Positions 13,669-22,220 of a stretch of 64,000 bases of DNA are shown piece after piece. The stretch covers positions 2,294,001-2,358,000 of the forward strand of contig NZ_CP049143.1 in NCBI RefSeq assembly GCF_011044495.1. The letters are read 5' to 3'. Source of the stretch: Roseimicrobium sp. ORNL1. GTDB taxonomy: Bacteria > Verrucomicrobiota > Verrucomicrobiia > Verrucomicrobiales > Verrucomicrobiaceae. A program made the translations under genes and the position numbers. The number at the start of each line of letters is the position of its first letter. Position 1 is the first letter of the stretch. A model generated the notes under the pieces. The model had not been told where the DNA came from, made no database searches, and saw nothing but the letters and a program-made list of their open reading frames with translations.

Positions 13669-16260
13669 ATGCCGCAGCGCGACTTCCCGCACGCCAGCCA
13701 TCGCCCGATTTCCCTGTTTCAGACCTGTTGTTGTTGTTTCAGCAGGCCTGCTGCCATCGCGCTTGCCTGCGGCTTGGTGCTTTTTTCCGCGTCCGCAGTC
13801 CCGGCCCAGAAGGTGGCCCTGGCGGACCGCCCCACCTATCAACTCGCTCTCGCCGCCTCCCAGGAGGGCATGCATGAGGTGGCTGCGCTGAAGTATGAAA
13901 AGGTGCTCAAGGAAAAGGACCTCACCCGTCAGGAGTCTGCCCAGCTCAGCGAGCGCCTTGTAGATGCCCTCCTCCGTGCCGGGCTGGCAGACAAGGCTCT
14001 GGTCGCCCTGACCCTTTTCGAGGTGCCGGATGCTCCCTTCTGGAAAGGGCAGGCCTTTCTCCTGCAGCAGAAGTTCAAAGAAGCCGAGGCCGAGCTGAAG
14101 ACCTACCTGAAAACGCCTGCCAACAAGTACCCTTCGCAGGCAAACCTTGCTCTGGGCAAGGCCATCATCGGCCAGGGACGTGAGAATGCCGGGCGTAAGT
14201 CACTCAAGGACGTGCTGACCAATCCCTACGGCGTGCTCGCCGAGCAGGCCTATGACTTGAGCAATGAGTCCGAGGCCATGTCCGGCCGTGCGGACGTCGT
14301 GCTGCGCCGGCTGGGACCGGACCGCGGTACGAATGAGTCGGAGTTCGTCCGCGCGGTCGCGTTGCTGGAGGAAGGGGAGGGGAAGCAGGCGGAGGTTGTC
14401 CTGCGCCGGTACCTGGATTCGAGCGAGTCGCTGCCGCTGCGCCTGCATGATGCCTCCTTCGTGCGCCTGGCTGAGGCGTATGCCATGCAGGGGCGTTCCA
14501 GTATCGCGGCCAAGCGCTTGCGCGCCTTCATGGATCGCGATACGCCGAGCGATTACCTGGAGCAGGCCTTCGCCCTCTTCCGCACTGTTGCGCCGGAGGA
14601 TGACAATTCGGTGCTGAAAACCCTGCTCACCTGGGCCGCGGATCCCACGCCGCCGGACCGGCATGCGCTCGCCCTCTATCACATCGGCCAGTGGCTCGTG
14701 GAGCGGGGCAGGGGAGAAGAGGCCATAGGCTTCTTCGAGAGCTTCCGCATCCTCTACCCGGACCACGCACGCCAGGCGGATGCCCTGCGCGCGCTGATGG
14801 CGCTGTACGGCGCGGCGCGCGCGGATGACCGCGTGGTCGACCTCTGGCGCAGCCGCTATGGAAATGCGGGGCCTGATATTGTGGATTACATCTTGGGCAT
14901 CGTACGCTTTTCCCGTGGCGAGTATGCCGGGGCTGGGGATCACTTCATGCGCACTGCATCGGAGACTTCGGATACCATGCTGCTGCGCCTCGCCGTTTAC
15001 AATGCCGGCATGTCCGCCGTGAAAGGGAAGGATGAAGAGAAGTTCCGCGTGTGCCTGGCCCAGCTCCAGCAGCCGGTGACCGTGCCGGCCGGTGGCCTGC
15101 CTCTCCAGCCCTCCTCTCAGGCGCAGGCAGAGGACCAGGCGCCGAAGCTGCTCCTGGAGCGCGCCCTCGGACTCGCGGCAAAACGCGACCCGCAGGCGGA
15201 CAAGGCACTGGAGGAGTTTCTCCAGGCGTATCCACACCACCCCCGTGCCGTGGAGGCTCACATCGCGCAGGCGGAGCTGGCCATGCTGGACCTTCCCGCC
15301 CGCACGAAGGCCGCCGGCGCCGCGCTGGATGCCGCGGAGCAAATCCCCGCGCTGGAGGACAAGTGGCGCGAGCGCCTCGCCTATATCCGCGTGTGGTGGC
15401 ATGAGGCTGCGGGGAACCTGGAAGGCGTGACCGCGTCCGGTGCGAACTTCCTCGCCCAGTGGTCTGAGTCCGACTGGCGTGATGAAGTGCGCATGAAGGT
15501 CGCGCAAGCCTACTATCGCCGTGAGGAATACGCCCGCGCCGTCGCGGAGTTTGAGACGCTCGCGGAAGAGCACGCCGATTCACCCTATGCCGATGTCGCC
15601 ATCTTCTTTGCGGGGAAGGCAGCCATGGCCCAGCTCACGCCTGCAGGCTTGGAGAAGGCCATCGGGCTCTGGGCAGAACTCGTCGCACGTGAGAGCCCAC
15701 TCGCCTCTGAAGCGCGCCGTCAGCAAGCCGTGGCCAAGCGTCGTCAGGGCAAAGAAGATGAGGCGCTGAGCGTGATCGATGCCCTCCTGAGCAGCAAGCC
15801 CGCACCGGAAGGCGATGCGCGCTTCGACCTCATCATGGAAAAGGGCGAACTCCTCGTGCTGCTCGCGCGCAAGGACCCGAAGAATCTCGATGACGCCGCC
15901 TCCGTCTTCCGCTCGGTCGTGGAAGACAAGAACGCCTCCCGCGCCTGGCGCCAGCGCGCCGGCATCCTCCTTGCGCAGTGCCATCAGCAAGCCGGTCGCC
16001 GCTCCGCTGCACTCGAAGCGTGTTTCGATGTGCTCGAAGCCGGGCTTTCCCCGCAAACCGCCATGCAGCTCTCCCCACAGGACCGCGTGTGGATCTTCCG
16101 CGCCGGATTCATGGCCATCGAACTCCTCGAAGGCCAGAAGCAATGGGAAGCCGCCGCCCGCCTCGCCGACCGCCTCGCCAAAATCGGCGGCGAACGCTCC
16201 GACGAAGCCGCCCAGCGCGCCGAGCGCTTGCGGCTGGAGCATTTGATTTGGGAGAAGTAG
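13669..16260 (+). CDS. Exported TPR-repeat protein (863 aa)
   Basis: After a long n-region and a hydrophobic stretch (PAAIALACGLVLFSASAVPA, ending in a signal-peptidase-like AVPAQ), the rest is built of helical pairs typical of tetratricopeptide repeats: QLALAASQEGMHEVAALKYE, LAEAYAMQGRSSIAAKRLRA, ALYHIGQWLVERGRGEEAIG, KVAQAYYRREEYARAVAEFE, ADVAIFFAGKAAMAQL. Periplasmic TPR proteins act as scaffolds for outer-membrane assembly, polysaccharide export or surface layers. No partner is encoded nearby. The start at ATG 13669 gives an unusually long signal n-region; an alternative start inside the leader is possible. Translation from the ATG leaves only ~112 bp from the repeat block. Confidence 0.8.
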   Translation: MPQRDFPHASHRPISLFQTCCCCFSRPAAIALACGLVLFSASAVPAQKVALADRPTYQLALAASQEGMHEVAALKYEKVLKEKDLTRQESAQLSERLVDALLRAGLADKALVALTLFEVPDAPFWKGQAFLLQQKFKEAEAELKTYLKTPANKYPSQANLALGKAIIGQGRENAGRKSLKDVLTNPYGVLAEQAYDLSNESEAMSGRADVVLRRLGPDRGTNESEFVRAVALLEEGEGKQAEVVLRRYLDSSESLPLRLHDASFVRLAEAYAMQGRSSIAAKRLRAFMDRDTPSDYLEQAFALFRTVAPEDDNSVLKTLLTWAADPTPPDRHALALYHIGQWLVERGRGEEAIGFFESFRILYPDHARQADALRALMALYGAARADDRVVDLWRSRYGNAGPDIVDYILGIVRFSRGEYAGAGDHFMRTASETSDTMLLRLAVYNAGMSAVKGKDEEKFRVCLAQLQQPVTVPAGGLPLQPSSQAQAEDQAPKLLLERALGLAAKRDPQADKALEEFLQAYPHHPRAVEAHIAQAELAMLDLPARTKAAGAALDAAEQIPALEDKWRERLAYIRVWWHEAAGNLEGVTASGANFLAQWSESDWRDEVRMKVAQAYYRREEYARAVAEFETLAEEHADSPYADVAIFFAGKAAMAQLTPAGLEKAIGLWAELVARESPLASEARRQQAVAKRRQGKEDEALSVIDALLSSKPAPEGDARFDLIMEKGELLVLLARKDPKNLDDAASVFRSVVEDKNASRAWRQRAGILLAQCHQQAGRRSAALEACFDVLEAGLSPQTAMQLSPQDRVWIFRAGFMAIELLEGQKQWEAAARLADRLAKIGGERSDEAAQRAERLRLEHLIWEK

Positions 16261-16300
16261 CCGGTGCGACAGTGAGCGGTAAGCGGTGCGACGGTGGAGG
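16261..16300 (+). repeat. rep-D element, copy 1, starting at the base after a stop codon
   Basis: CCGGTGCGACAGTGAGCGGT AAGCGGTGCGACGGTGG begins immediately after the TAG of the TPR gene. Other copies: 17229-17284 (inverted), 18811-18835, 32809-32850 (inverted). rep-A-type modules (GGTCGCAAAGCAACAAAGG at 16339; CTGCTGCTTCGCTGCTTTGC at 16407) follow in the remaining gap to 16550. Confidence 0.7.
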
Positions 16301-16550
16301 TGCTCGGTGTGTTGACGCTTTTACCCGCTATCATCAAAGGTCGCAAAGCAACAAAGGATAAGAGGCTGATTTGTCACGTCCCTGCTCCATATTCATCTTT
16401 GCTGCTCTGCTGCTTCGCTGCTTTGCGATTAAAATGACTGCGCCCGCCACCCCCAGTCACGCCGCGCACCCTTACAGCCCACCGTCCTACTGTTGACGGC
16501 GCAATTCCCTGTCCCTTGCGGGGTGATGGAATATCTGATTCTCTCAAGCG

Positions 16551-17219
16551 ATGGCAAAAGTATCCAGCTCTCCGGCAAAATTCCTGTACCTCCTGTTTCG
16601 CTGGCTGGCATGCGGACTTCTGCTCGTTGGAGGCGCAAGCTGTACCCTTTCCAGCCGCACCCGCGCCTGTATCGACAGCGTTGGTCCGTCGCAGAACTAT
16701 CCGTCTGACATCTGGTGCTCCTGGGTAGCTCGGTACCGTCCTGTCTTCGATGCGGATCCCCTGTTTCTGCTTGAGAAGGAAACAGGAAAGAACAGCAAAG
16801 TCTCACTGAGATTTACCCAGCCCGATGGTACCGTGGATCATGTGGTGCTTCGTGAAGTGCAGATGACTCCATCGCGTCGCGGTGCCAAGTCGGTCATTCT
16901 ACTGGAGGATCCCACGACCATTCGATTGGTGTCTCACAAGGTCGATCCGCGCCTTCTAAGTTCCTTGAGAAAAGCATTGGAGCTTCCCTCTGGGAGTGTT
17001 GACTTTCCGGTGGATCTGAAACCCCGGCCGTATCCCTATGTGGTGCGCGTAGCGGGAGAGTGGGTTTCCAAAAACGGCACTCGCAAGCCCTTCGACAGGC
17101 AGTACACCATCAAAATCTCATGGAGGATGGCTCTGCTGCGTGGGGCGCATTCGCCAGCTCCTTCGTACAATCGACCCCATGCGAAGAGGCCCAAGCACAA
17201 AAAGTTCCCCTTCGGCTGA
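16551..17219 (+). CDS. Probable lipoprotein of unknown function (222 aa)
   Basis: MAKVSSSPAKFLYLLFRWLA then CGLLLVGGASC gives a signal segment ending in a Cys (~31) that fits a loose lipobox (GASC; the -3 Gly is unusual). The mature part has beta-rich stretches (KVSLRFTQPDGTVDHVVLRE, SVILLEDPTTIRLVSHKVD, YPYVVRVAGEWVSKNGTRK) and ends in a basic tail (AKRPKHKKFPFG). It lies between inverted rep-D copies (16261 and 17229). No family recognised. An internal MKN-like later start is not better supported. Confidence 0.6.
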   Translation: MAKVSSSPAKFLYLLFRWLACGLLLVGGASCTLSSRTRACIDSVGPSQNYPSDIWCSWVARYRPVFDADPLFLLEKETGKNSKVSLRFTQPDGTVDHVVLREVQMTPSRRGAKSVILLEDPTTIRLVSHKVDPRLLSSLRKALELPSGSVDFPVDLKPRPYPYVVRVAGEWVSKNGTRKPFDRQYTIKISWRMALLRGAHSPAPSYNRPHAKRPKHKKFPFG

Positions 17220-17228
17220 ATCCAGGCT

Positions 17229-17284
17229 CGGTGCCCCACCGTCCTACCGCTCACCGCTTACTGTCGCACCGCTTACCGCTTGAC
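17229..17284 (-). repeat. rep-D element, copy 2 (inverted)
   Basis: On the minus strand: AAGCGGTAAGCGGTGCGACA, then GTAAGCGGTGAGCGG and GACGGTGGGG. It starts 9 bp after the stop of the 16551 gene and ends 59 bp before gatB, facing the copy at 16261. Confidence 0.7.
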
Positions 17285-17343
17285 CCCCGCCCCAGATTCA
17301 GCCACTCAAAGGGACTCCGTTTCGCCCCCGCCCGCCTCCTTTC

Positions 17344-18807
17344 ATGCCCAAGTACATCACCACCATCGGCCTCGAAGTCCACGCGCAGCTCAACACGCGG
17401 AGCAAGATGTTCTGCGGGTGCCCTGCGGAATACGGCGCGGACCCGAATACGCACACCTGCCCCACCTGCCTGGGGCTCCCGGGCGCGCTGCCGGTGCTGA
17501 ACGTGGAGGCGATTGAGAAGACCATGGTCGCCGGGCTCATGCTCGGCTGCAGCACGCCGGAAATCTCGAAGTGGGACCGCAAGAACTACTTCTACCCGGA
17601 CATGCCGAAGAACTACCAGCTCACGCAGTTCGACCTGCCCCTGTGTCTCGGTGGCGGTGTGCCGTTGTATGAGTTTGCCTATCCGAAGGACGCGCAGAAG
17701 AACATCAAGAACCCCGGCAAGGTGGTGAAGCTCACCCGCATCCACCTCGAAGAAGACGTGGGCAAGAGCACGCACACCGGCGCTGGCACCATGCTCGACT
17801 TCAACCGCGCCGGCACTCCGCTCATGGAAATCGTGAGCGACCCGGACATCGACAGCGCGGAGGAGGCTTTCGCCTACCTCAACAGCCTGCGCCAGATCCT
17901 GCTCTACGGTGGCGTGAGTGATGCCGACATGGAGAAGGGCCAGCTCCGTTGCGACGTGAACATCAGCCTGCGTCCGGAAGGACAGCAGGAACTTGGCGCG
18001 AAGATCGAGCTTAAGAACCTGAACTCCGTGAGCGCCGTGCGCCGCGCCATCCACGCGGAGATCGAGCGTCAGACCGAAGCACTCGATCGTGGCGAGAAGC
18101 TCATTCAAAGCACCCGCCGCTGGGATGATGACCGCGGCGAGACCCAGCTCATGCGCACGAAGGAAGACGCGCATGACTACCGCTACTTCCCCTGTCCTGA
18201 CCTCCTTCCCATCCGCACCGCGCCCCTGCTCGCTGAGGCGAAGAAGCGCGTGCCCGAGCTGCCGCATGAGAAATGCGACCGCTTCGTGAAGGACTACGCC
18301 GTGAGCGCGTACGATGCGAACGTGCTGGCCAGCGAGCAGTCCCTCGCCGCATGGTTCGAGCAGGCCGTGGCCGCCGCCGGACCGAAGGTGCCCGCGAAGA
18401 AAATTGCGAACTGGGTCATCAACGAACTCCTTGGCGTGCTGAATGCCAATGGCGTGACGCTGGAGCAGTCACCCATCACTCCGCAAGCCCTGAGCGAGCT
18501 CGTCGCCGCGGTGGAGACGGGCAGCATCAGCAACAATCAAGCGAAGGAAGTCTTCGCCGAGATGTTCGCCACCGGCAAAACCGCCGCCGTAGTCATCAAG
18601 GAAAAAGGCTTCGAGCAGGTGAGTGACACCGGCGCTCTGGAAAAGCTCTGCGACGACGTCATCGCCGCCAACCCAGCCAAGGTGGAAGAGTTCAAAGCCG
18701 GCAACGACAAGGTGCTGAACTGGATGACCGGCCAAATCATGAAAGCCAGCGGCGGCAAGGCGAACCCGAAGGTGCTCGGTGAGCTGTTGCGAGCGAAGTT
18801 GTCATAG
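17344..18807 (+). CDS. gatB: Aspartyl/glutamyl-tRNA(Asn/Gln) amidotransferase subunit B (GatB)
   Basis: MPKYITTIGLEVHAQLNTRS is the classical GatB N-terminus. A zinc-type cysteine set is visible (MFCGCP at ~22-27 and CPTCLG at ~39-44). GRGTPLMEIVSDPD (here NRAGTPLMEIVSDPDIDS), LRCDVNISLRPEG and DYRYFPCPDL are family landmarks, and the C-terminal YqeY-like region ends ANPKVLGELLRAKLS. Length 487 aa is normal. GatB transfers ammonia-derived amide to misacylated Glu-tRNA(Gln) or Asp-tRNA(Asn) with GatA and GatC. Neither gatA nor gatC is present in this window, so gatB is separated from them here. Confidence 0.97.
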   Translation: MPKYITTIGLEVHAQLNTRSKMFCGCPAEYGADPNTHTCPTCLGLPGALPVLNVEAIEKTMVAGLMLGCSTPEISKWDRKNYFYPDMPKNYQLTQFDLPLCLGGGVPLYEFAYPKDAQKNIKNPGKVVKLTRIHLEEDVGKSTHTGAGTMLDFNRAGTPLMEIVSDPDIDSAEEAFAYLNSLRQILLYGGVSDADMEKGQLRCDVNISLRPEGQQELGAKIELKNLNSVSAVRRAIHAEIERQTEALDRGEKLIQSTRRWDDDRGETQLMRTKEDAHDYRYFPCPDLLPIRTAPLLAEAKKRVPELPHEKCDRFVKDYAVSAYDANVLASEQSLAAWFEQAVAAAGPKVPAKKIANWVINELLGVLNANGVTLEQSPITPQALSELVAAVETGSISNNQAKEVFAEMFATGKTAAVVIKEKGFEQVSDTGALEKLCDDVIAANPAKVEEFKAGNDKVLNWMTGQIMKASGGKANPKVLGELLRAKLS

Positions 18808-18810
18808 CTG

Positions 18811-19030
18811 CCGGTGCGACGGTGGGAGCGGTGCATGAAAGCTGCGTCAGTTCGCAGGGAGCGGCACTAGCCTGGTGCCGTCATGGAGGCGAACGCCTCC
18901 CGCTTTGTACGTGAACGTTAGCCCAAAATAAGGAAGCGGTGCCGAAGGCCTTGGACTGCGCGCAGCCCTGCTGCCGCTTTCCTAAAGTGCAGCCTGCTGC
19001 ACGCTTCACCGCGACGAAGTCGCCAAGCCC
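18811..19030 (+). repeat. Mosaic of rep-D, partial rep-C and rep-E
   Basis: Four bases after the gatB stop, 18811-18835 is rep-D (CCGGTGCGACGGTGGGAGCG). 18853-18881 is a rep-C left end only (CGCAGGGAGCGGCACTAGCC). 18942-19024 is a rep-E half (GAAGGCCTTGGACTGCG ... CTGCTGCCGCTTTCCTAAAG ... GCGACGAAGTCGCC). No gene is visible in 18808-19120. Confidence 0.65.
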
Positions 19031-19120
19031 TCAGGATACGCCACCTTGCGCGGGTGTAAAAACAAGAACCCTACCTCGCGTTGCAGGTCTACCGCTTCAC
19101 CCGCATTATGCGACTTTCCC

Positions 19121-19504
19121 ATGAAGCTCTTCTACTCAGCCACTACTCCTGAAGTCGCCGTGCTTGCCACGCGAGAGGAATACCGTGCGCTTACAGAAGC
19201 TTTGCGTACACCAGGGCAGGCAAGGATGCACGCTTCACAAGAGGGTAACCCGGAGCCCTATGCGGCATTTCTTCAAGGCATCGTCGTCACCTGTGGCGGC
19301 GAGGAAAGGGTGTCCGTCATCGTGAACCCGGAGTGCAGCACCCTTGAGTTCAGGGGGTGTGGCGCGTCGCTCGCCATGCTCGCCGTCAATGTCGCCTCCT
19401 TCGGTGCGGAGGCCGACATGGATTCGCATTCGCATGAGGAGTACTACGAAGGCCACTTCTACCTGGAGAAGGATTCCCTGCCGGTGGTTTTCGAACTACA
19501 CTGA
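19121..19504 (+). CDS. Unknown soluble protein (127 aa)
   Basis: From MKLFYSATTPEVAVLATREE. It has strands LFYSAT and GIVVTCGGEERVSVIVNPE, helices EYRALTEALRT and ASLAMLAVNVASF, then an acidic HSHEEYYEGHFYLEKDS and PVVFELH. No signal peptide. Its tail overlaps the convergent ankyrin gene by 9 bp. Clusters of small cytoplasmic proteins such as this, the ankyrin protein and the gene at 19943 can be immunity genes, but no toxin gene is visible, so I do not claim that. Confidence 0.6.
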   Translation: MKLFYSATTPEVAVLATREEYRALTEALRTPGQARMHASQEGNPEPYAAFLQGIVVTCGGEERVSVIVNPECSTLEFRGCGASLAMLAVNVASFGAEADMDSHSHEEYYEGHFYLEKDSLPVVFELH

Positions 19505-19879
19505 GGCACGCAACACCTCCAAGACCTCCGGATGAATCATCTTGGCCATTTCAAAAGCGTTCCCAAAATCGTGTTCCGCTTCCAGATTTGGATTCGAGCC
19601 ATACTCAAGCAGCAAGGCCACCACCGCCGCATGGCCCTGGCTCACCGCCTCATGCAGAGCGGTGAATCCATATTCTCCCGGAACATTCACCCCAGCTCCC
19701 GCTTCCAGCAGCGTGCGACAGGCTTCCAAATCTCCACGAGTGGCGAAGATATGAAGTGCTGTCTCGCCGAACGCATAACGGCCGTTCAGCTCAATCTCGT
19801 CCACGTCGATGAAATGGAATAGTCCATCATTTTTGAGGTTGGTGAGGATGGATTGGACGGAGGGATTCATAAAGGGCAC
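19496..19879 (-). CDS. Ankyrin-repeat protein (127 aa)
   Basis: MPFMNPSVQSILTNLKNDGL, then ankyrin motifs FGETALHIFATRGDLEACRT LLEAGAGVNVPG (repeat 1) and YGFTALHEAVSQGHAAVVAL LLEYGSNPN (repeat 2), with a third degenerate repeat near the C-terminus (DFGNAFEMAKMI). Ankyrin repeats mediate protein-protein binding; no partner is known. A second Met (MNPSV) could be the start. Tail-to-tail overlap with the gene at 19121. Confidence 0.8.
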   Translation of the reverse strand: MPFMNPSVQSILTNLKNDGLFHFIDVDEIELNGRYAFGETALHIFATRGDLEACRTLLEAGAGVNVPGEYGFTALHEAVSQGHAAVVALLLEYGSNPNLEAEHDFGNAFEMAKMIHPEVLEVLRASV

Positions 19880-19942
19880 TGGACTCCAAGGATTGCGGGA
19901 ATCTCCTGCCTGATTTGGTTCCTTGGGCAGGAGGGGAGGTGT

Positions 19943-20338
19943 TCATCGCGCCAGGCGTCTGAACAGTCTCTCCGACCACGAGGGCCGCGTGGCTGGCACG
20001 GTAGATTTGTCATAGTGCTCCGCCTCAATCACCGCCTGCAGGCGCGTAGCTGAGTGGTATGGCCAGATACGCAGAATTCGTCCGGTGGGTAGAACCGCTT
20101 TTTCGACGAATCGAGGGTCATCCAGGTCACAAAGATACAGATGGGGATCTTCGGTGACCTGCGAAAACATGATGAGCTGTCCCGCTGGGAGCGTGGCAGC
20201 CTCGGAGTCATAGCAGTCTTCGAGTTCGAGACTCGCGACTGTGTCGTAGGCCCACACAAGAGTCACCGGGATGTCGGAGGAAACCCGTCTCCATTCCCGC
20301 GTGATCGTGGGATTTTCAATGTGGGTCGCTTCATCCAT
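19943..20338 (-). CDS. Unknown soluble protein (131 aa)
   Basis: MDEATHIENPTITREWRRVS, then an extended beta-rich core (IPVTLVWAYDTVASLELEDC, LPAGQLIMFSQVTEDPHLYL, CDLDDPRF, GRILRIWPYHSATRLQAV) and a basic C-terminal helix (WSERLFRRLAR). No signal peptide or membrane segment. Same strand as the ankyrin gene and pyrE on either side, with ~50-60 bp gaps, so an operon is possible. Function unknown. Confidence 0.6.
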   Translation of the reverse strand: MDEATHIENPTITREWRRVSSDIPVTLVWAYDTVASLELEDCYDSEAATLPAGQLIMFSQVTEDPHLYLCDLDDPRFVEKAVLPTGRILRIWPYHSATRLQAVIEAEHYDKSTVPATRPSWSERLFRRLAR

Positions 20339-20389
20339 AAGCTGGGCGATGGACTATCTGTAGCGCGACCTCACTCGCGCAGGGTCGCG

Positions 20390-20971
20390 CTACCCCAGCA
20401 CCGTCGTCCTCGTAAACGCCGACGCCACCTTGTACCCGCGGGCTTCGATGTTCGCGCGTCCGCCTTCTTCACGATCCAGCAGCACGAGCACGAAGGCGAT
20501 CTTCCCGCCTTCGGCTTCAATCGCATCAATAGCCTTCAGCGTGGAGCCGCCGGTGGTGATGACGTCATCCACGACCACCACGGCATCGCCTTCCTTGAAG
20601 TTGCCTTCCACCAGCTTCTTGCGGCCGTGGGACTTGGCTTCCTTGCGCACGCTGAAGGCGTGAATTGGGAAGGCATCGCCAGCGAGGTGCGAGTACATGG
20701 CGATGGCTAGCGAAATGGGGTCCGCGCCCATGGTGAGGCCACCCACCCCCACGGGGAAGGCGCTTGCTTCCTTCTCCGTTTCGCGCAGCAGCGCATGCAT
20801 CACCTGGCCCACGAGATTCGCGCCCTCGGCATCCAGCGTGGTGAGGCGGCAATCCACGTACAGGTCACTCTTGGCACCACTGGCCAGCGTGAAGTCACCG
20901 CGCATCACGGATTTCTTGAGCAGGATGGCACGGAGGGCGGCTTTGGCTTCGGTCAGGGAGAGGTCGGGCAT
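20390..20971 (-). CDS. pyrE: Orotate phosphoribosyltransferase (PyrE)
   Basis: MPDLSLTEAKAALRAILLKK, then LASGAKSDLYVDCRLTTLD and VGVGGLTMGADPISLA, with the PRPP-binding motif VVVVDDVITTGGST and the RKEAKSHGRKKLVEG flexible loop. These are the signatures of orotate phosphoribosyltransferase, which makes orotidine 5'-phosphate in pyrimidine synthesis. The length of 193 aa is normal. Ahead of it on the same strand are an inverted-repeat element (21058-21219) and the IS5-type element, which ends ~310 bp upstream. Confidence 0.95.
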   Translation of the reverse strand: MPDLSLTEAKAALRAILLKKSVMRGDFTLASGAKSDLYVDCRLTTLDAEGANLVGQVMHALLRETEKEASAFPVGVGGLTMGADPISLAIAMYSHLAGDAFPIHAFSVRKEAKSHGRKKLVEGNFKEGDAVVVVDDVITTGGSTLKAIDAIEAEGGKIAFVLVLLDREEGGRANIEARGYKVASAFTRTTVLG

Positions 20972-21057
20972 GGGAAGGGAGGGGGAATGGAAGTGTGATC
21001 GTGTCCTATAGCCATGGCTGCCCGCTTGTCCACGGCTACGGTAGCGGGCGCTCTTCC

Positions 21058-21219
21058 AATGTAGAAGGCTTCTTCAGAAGCCTTGTCAGGGGGCGTCTGA
21101 TTGGCCGCAAGGAGACGCAAAAAGCCAGGAGCTTTTGGCGCTGGGTTTGACTGAGGCATTCGAGAATGATGAGTGGAGTGCACGGGGTAAAAAAGGCTTC
21201 TGGAGGGGCCTTCTACGTT
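21058..21219. repeat. Inverted repeat pair with AAGGCTTC ends
   Basis: Left end: TGTAGAAGGCTTCTTCAGAA with a perfect internal hairpin AAGGCTTC/GAAGCCTT (21065-21084). Right end: AAGGCTTCTGGAGGGGCC TTCTAC (21194-21216). GTAGAAGGC and GCCTTCTAC are complementary. The interior has a rep-A-type CCGCAAGGAGACGCAAAAAG. This lies upstream of pyrE. The remainder of 20972-21284 shows no gene. Confidence 0.5.
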
Positions 21220-21293
21220 GAATCAGCCACGCAGTCTTTTTGTGTGTTTTGCGGTCATGTAGGCCCTGCCTACGGAATGCACTAGGGCGTGTT

Positions 21294-21965
21294 TTAGAAA
21301 TGGTATTTGATAGCATTGAGAACGCAAGCTAGCTGAACAAAGGCGAGGAAGGTGGCAGCAAGTTTGTCGAGGCGGCGGTCGATGCGAAGGAAGGTTTTGA
21401 GGCGTTGGAAGAAGTTTTCCACTTGGTGACGCTTGCGATACCAGCCTTTATGATGTGCGGCTGGCTGCTTGCGTCTCTCGCGTGCGGGCACGCAAACGCC
21501 CACACCGCGGTCCTCCCAATGGTCACGCAAGGCATCGACATCATAGGCTTTGTCTCCCACCAGCGTACAGCCTTTGGGCACGGCCTTGGTCAACTCGAGA
21601 GCCACTGTAGATTCATGAACCTGTCCGGCACTCAGCTTCACGCAACAGGCCATGCCTTTGGTATCTACCAAGGCGTGAACCTTGGTGTTGGCCCCGCCCT
21701 TGGTGCGCCCGATGGCATTGGCTTGGACTCCTCCATGTCCGCCATTGGCAAACTGATGCACCTTGCAGCACGTAGCATCCATGTGGCGCAGCTTGCCTGT
21801 GGTGTAGCGTGCCAGCCTGCCTAAAAGGCGCTGCCAAAGGCCACCCGCCAGCCAGCGACGAAAGCGACCGTACACTGTCTCCCAAGGGCCAAACCCCTCA
21901 GGCAGGTCCCGCCATGGGGCTCCTGTACGCAGCACCCAGACAATGCCCTCCAGCATCAACCGCAC
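21294..21965 (-). CDS. IS5-family DDE transposase, main reading frame
   Basis: From the GTG at 21965 (read MRLMLEGIVWVLRTGAPWRD) the frame has the IS5/DUF4096 N-terminal LEGIVWVLRTGAPWRDLPEG, then DDE residues: Asp in RHMDATCCKVH, Asp in LVGDKAYDVD, and Glu in HQVENFFQRLKTF. It ends at KYHF. The catalytic core seems intact. Codons upstream of the GTG remain in frame (RPSKD, then RRRRRG, then RSEKDFSIRS) up to a TAA near 22039, so the natural N-terminus is missing. Confidence 0.9.
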   Translation of the reverse strand: MRLMLEGIVWVLRTGAPWRDLPEGFGPWETVYGRFRRWLAGGLWQRLLGRLARYTTGKLRHMDATCCKVHQFANGGHGGVQANAIGRTKGGANTKVHALVDTKGMACCVKLSAGQVHESTVALELTKAVPKGCTLVGDKAYDVDALRDHWEDRGVGVCVPARERRKQPAAHHKGWYRKRHQVENFFQRLKTFLRIDRRLDKLAATFLAFVQLACVLNAIKYHF

Positions 21966-22032
21966 ATCCTTGGAAGGACGGCCACGCCGGCGTCTCCTTT
22001 TGGATCGAATCGAAAAATCTTTCTCCGACCGC

Positions 22033-22098
22033 TTACGTTAATTTTTTTAGCGCCTCCCAGCGGGCGTCCGACAGCCACAAACGTTTGATTGGTTGCAT
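22033..22098 (-). pseudogene. Separated N-terminus of the IS5 transposase (21 codons, frameshifted)
   Basis: ATG 22098 starts MQPIKRLWLSDARWEALKK LT, the normal IS5-family N-terminus, and stops at 22033. The next frame begins RKRSEKDFSIRS. Removing one base near 22038 (the AA after TTA) would fuse the two into about 266 residues. The break is next to a run of seven A, but neither -1 nor +1 slippage on that run reaches the main frame without a stop, so it is more likely a mutation than programmed frameshifting. Confidence 0.6.
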
Positions 22099-22220
22099 CG
22101 CAATCACCTATCACTCAAGAACATTGCCCAGGCAATCTCGTCGTCCTACATTATCAAAACACGCCCTAGGGGCTGTCAGGAACTTCTGGTAAAAGAAAGC
22201 ACCCAAAAACTCACCGGACC

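Larger units (their letters stand above)
21285..22166 (-). mobile_element. IS5-type insertion sequence (882 bp), IS427-like
   Basis: Inverted ends: GGGCGTGTTTTAGAAATGG at 21285 and the complement of GGGCGTGTTTTGATAATG ending at 22166. TA flanks both ends (21283-21284 and 22167-22168), a likely 2-bp target duplication, as in IS427-type elements. The transposase gene is on the minus strand. The right end lies 54 bp from the start codon of the gene at 22221. Confidence 0.85.

Noticed and set aside
14200-15573. Long minus-strand frame opposite the TPR gene
   Set aside because: An antisense shadow in GC-rich coding sequence; the TPR frame has clear repeats.
19121-20338. Toxin-immunity locus with small soluble and ankyrin genes
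   Set aside because: No toxin, secretion or Rhs/polymorphic-toxin gene is present; the sequence alone does not support it.
22033-22050. Programmed ribosomal frameshift on the A7 run in the IS transposase
   Set aside because: Neither -1 nor +1 slippage on the run reaches the main frame without a stop (TAA next to it); a one-base difference is a simpler explanation.
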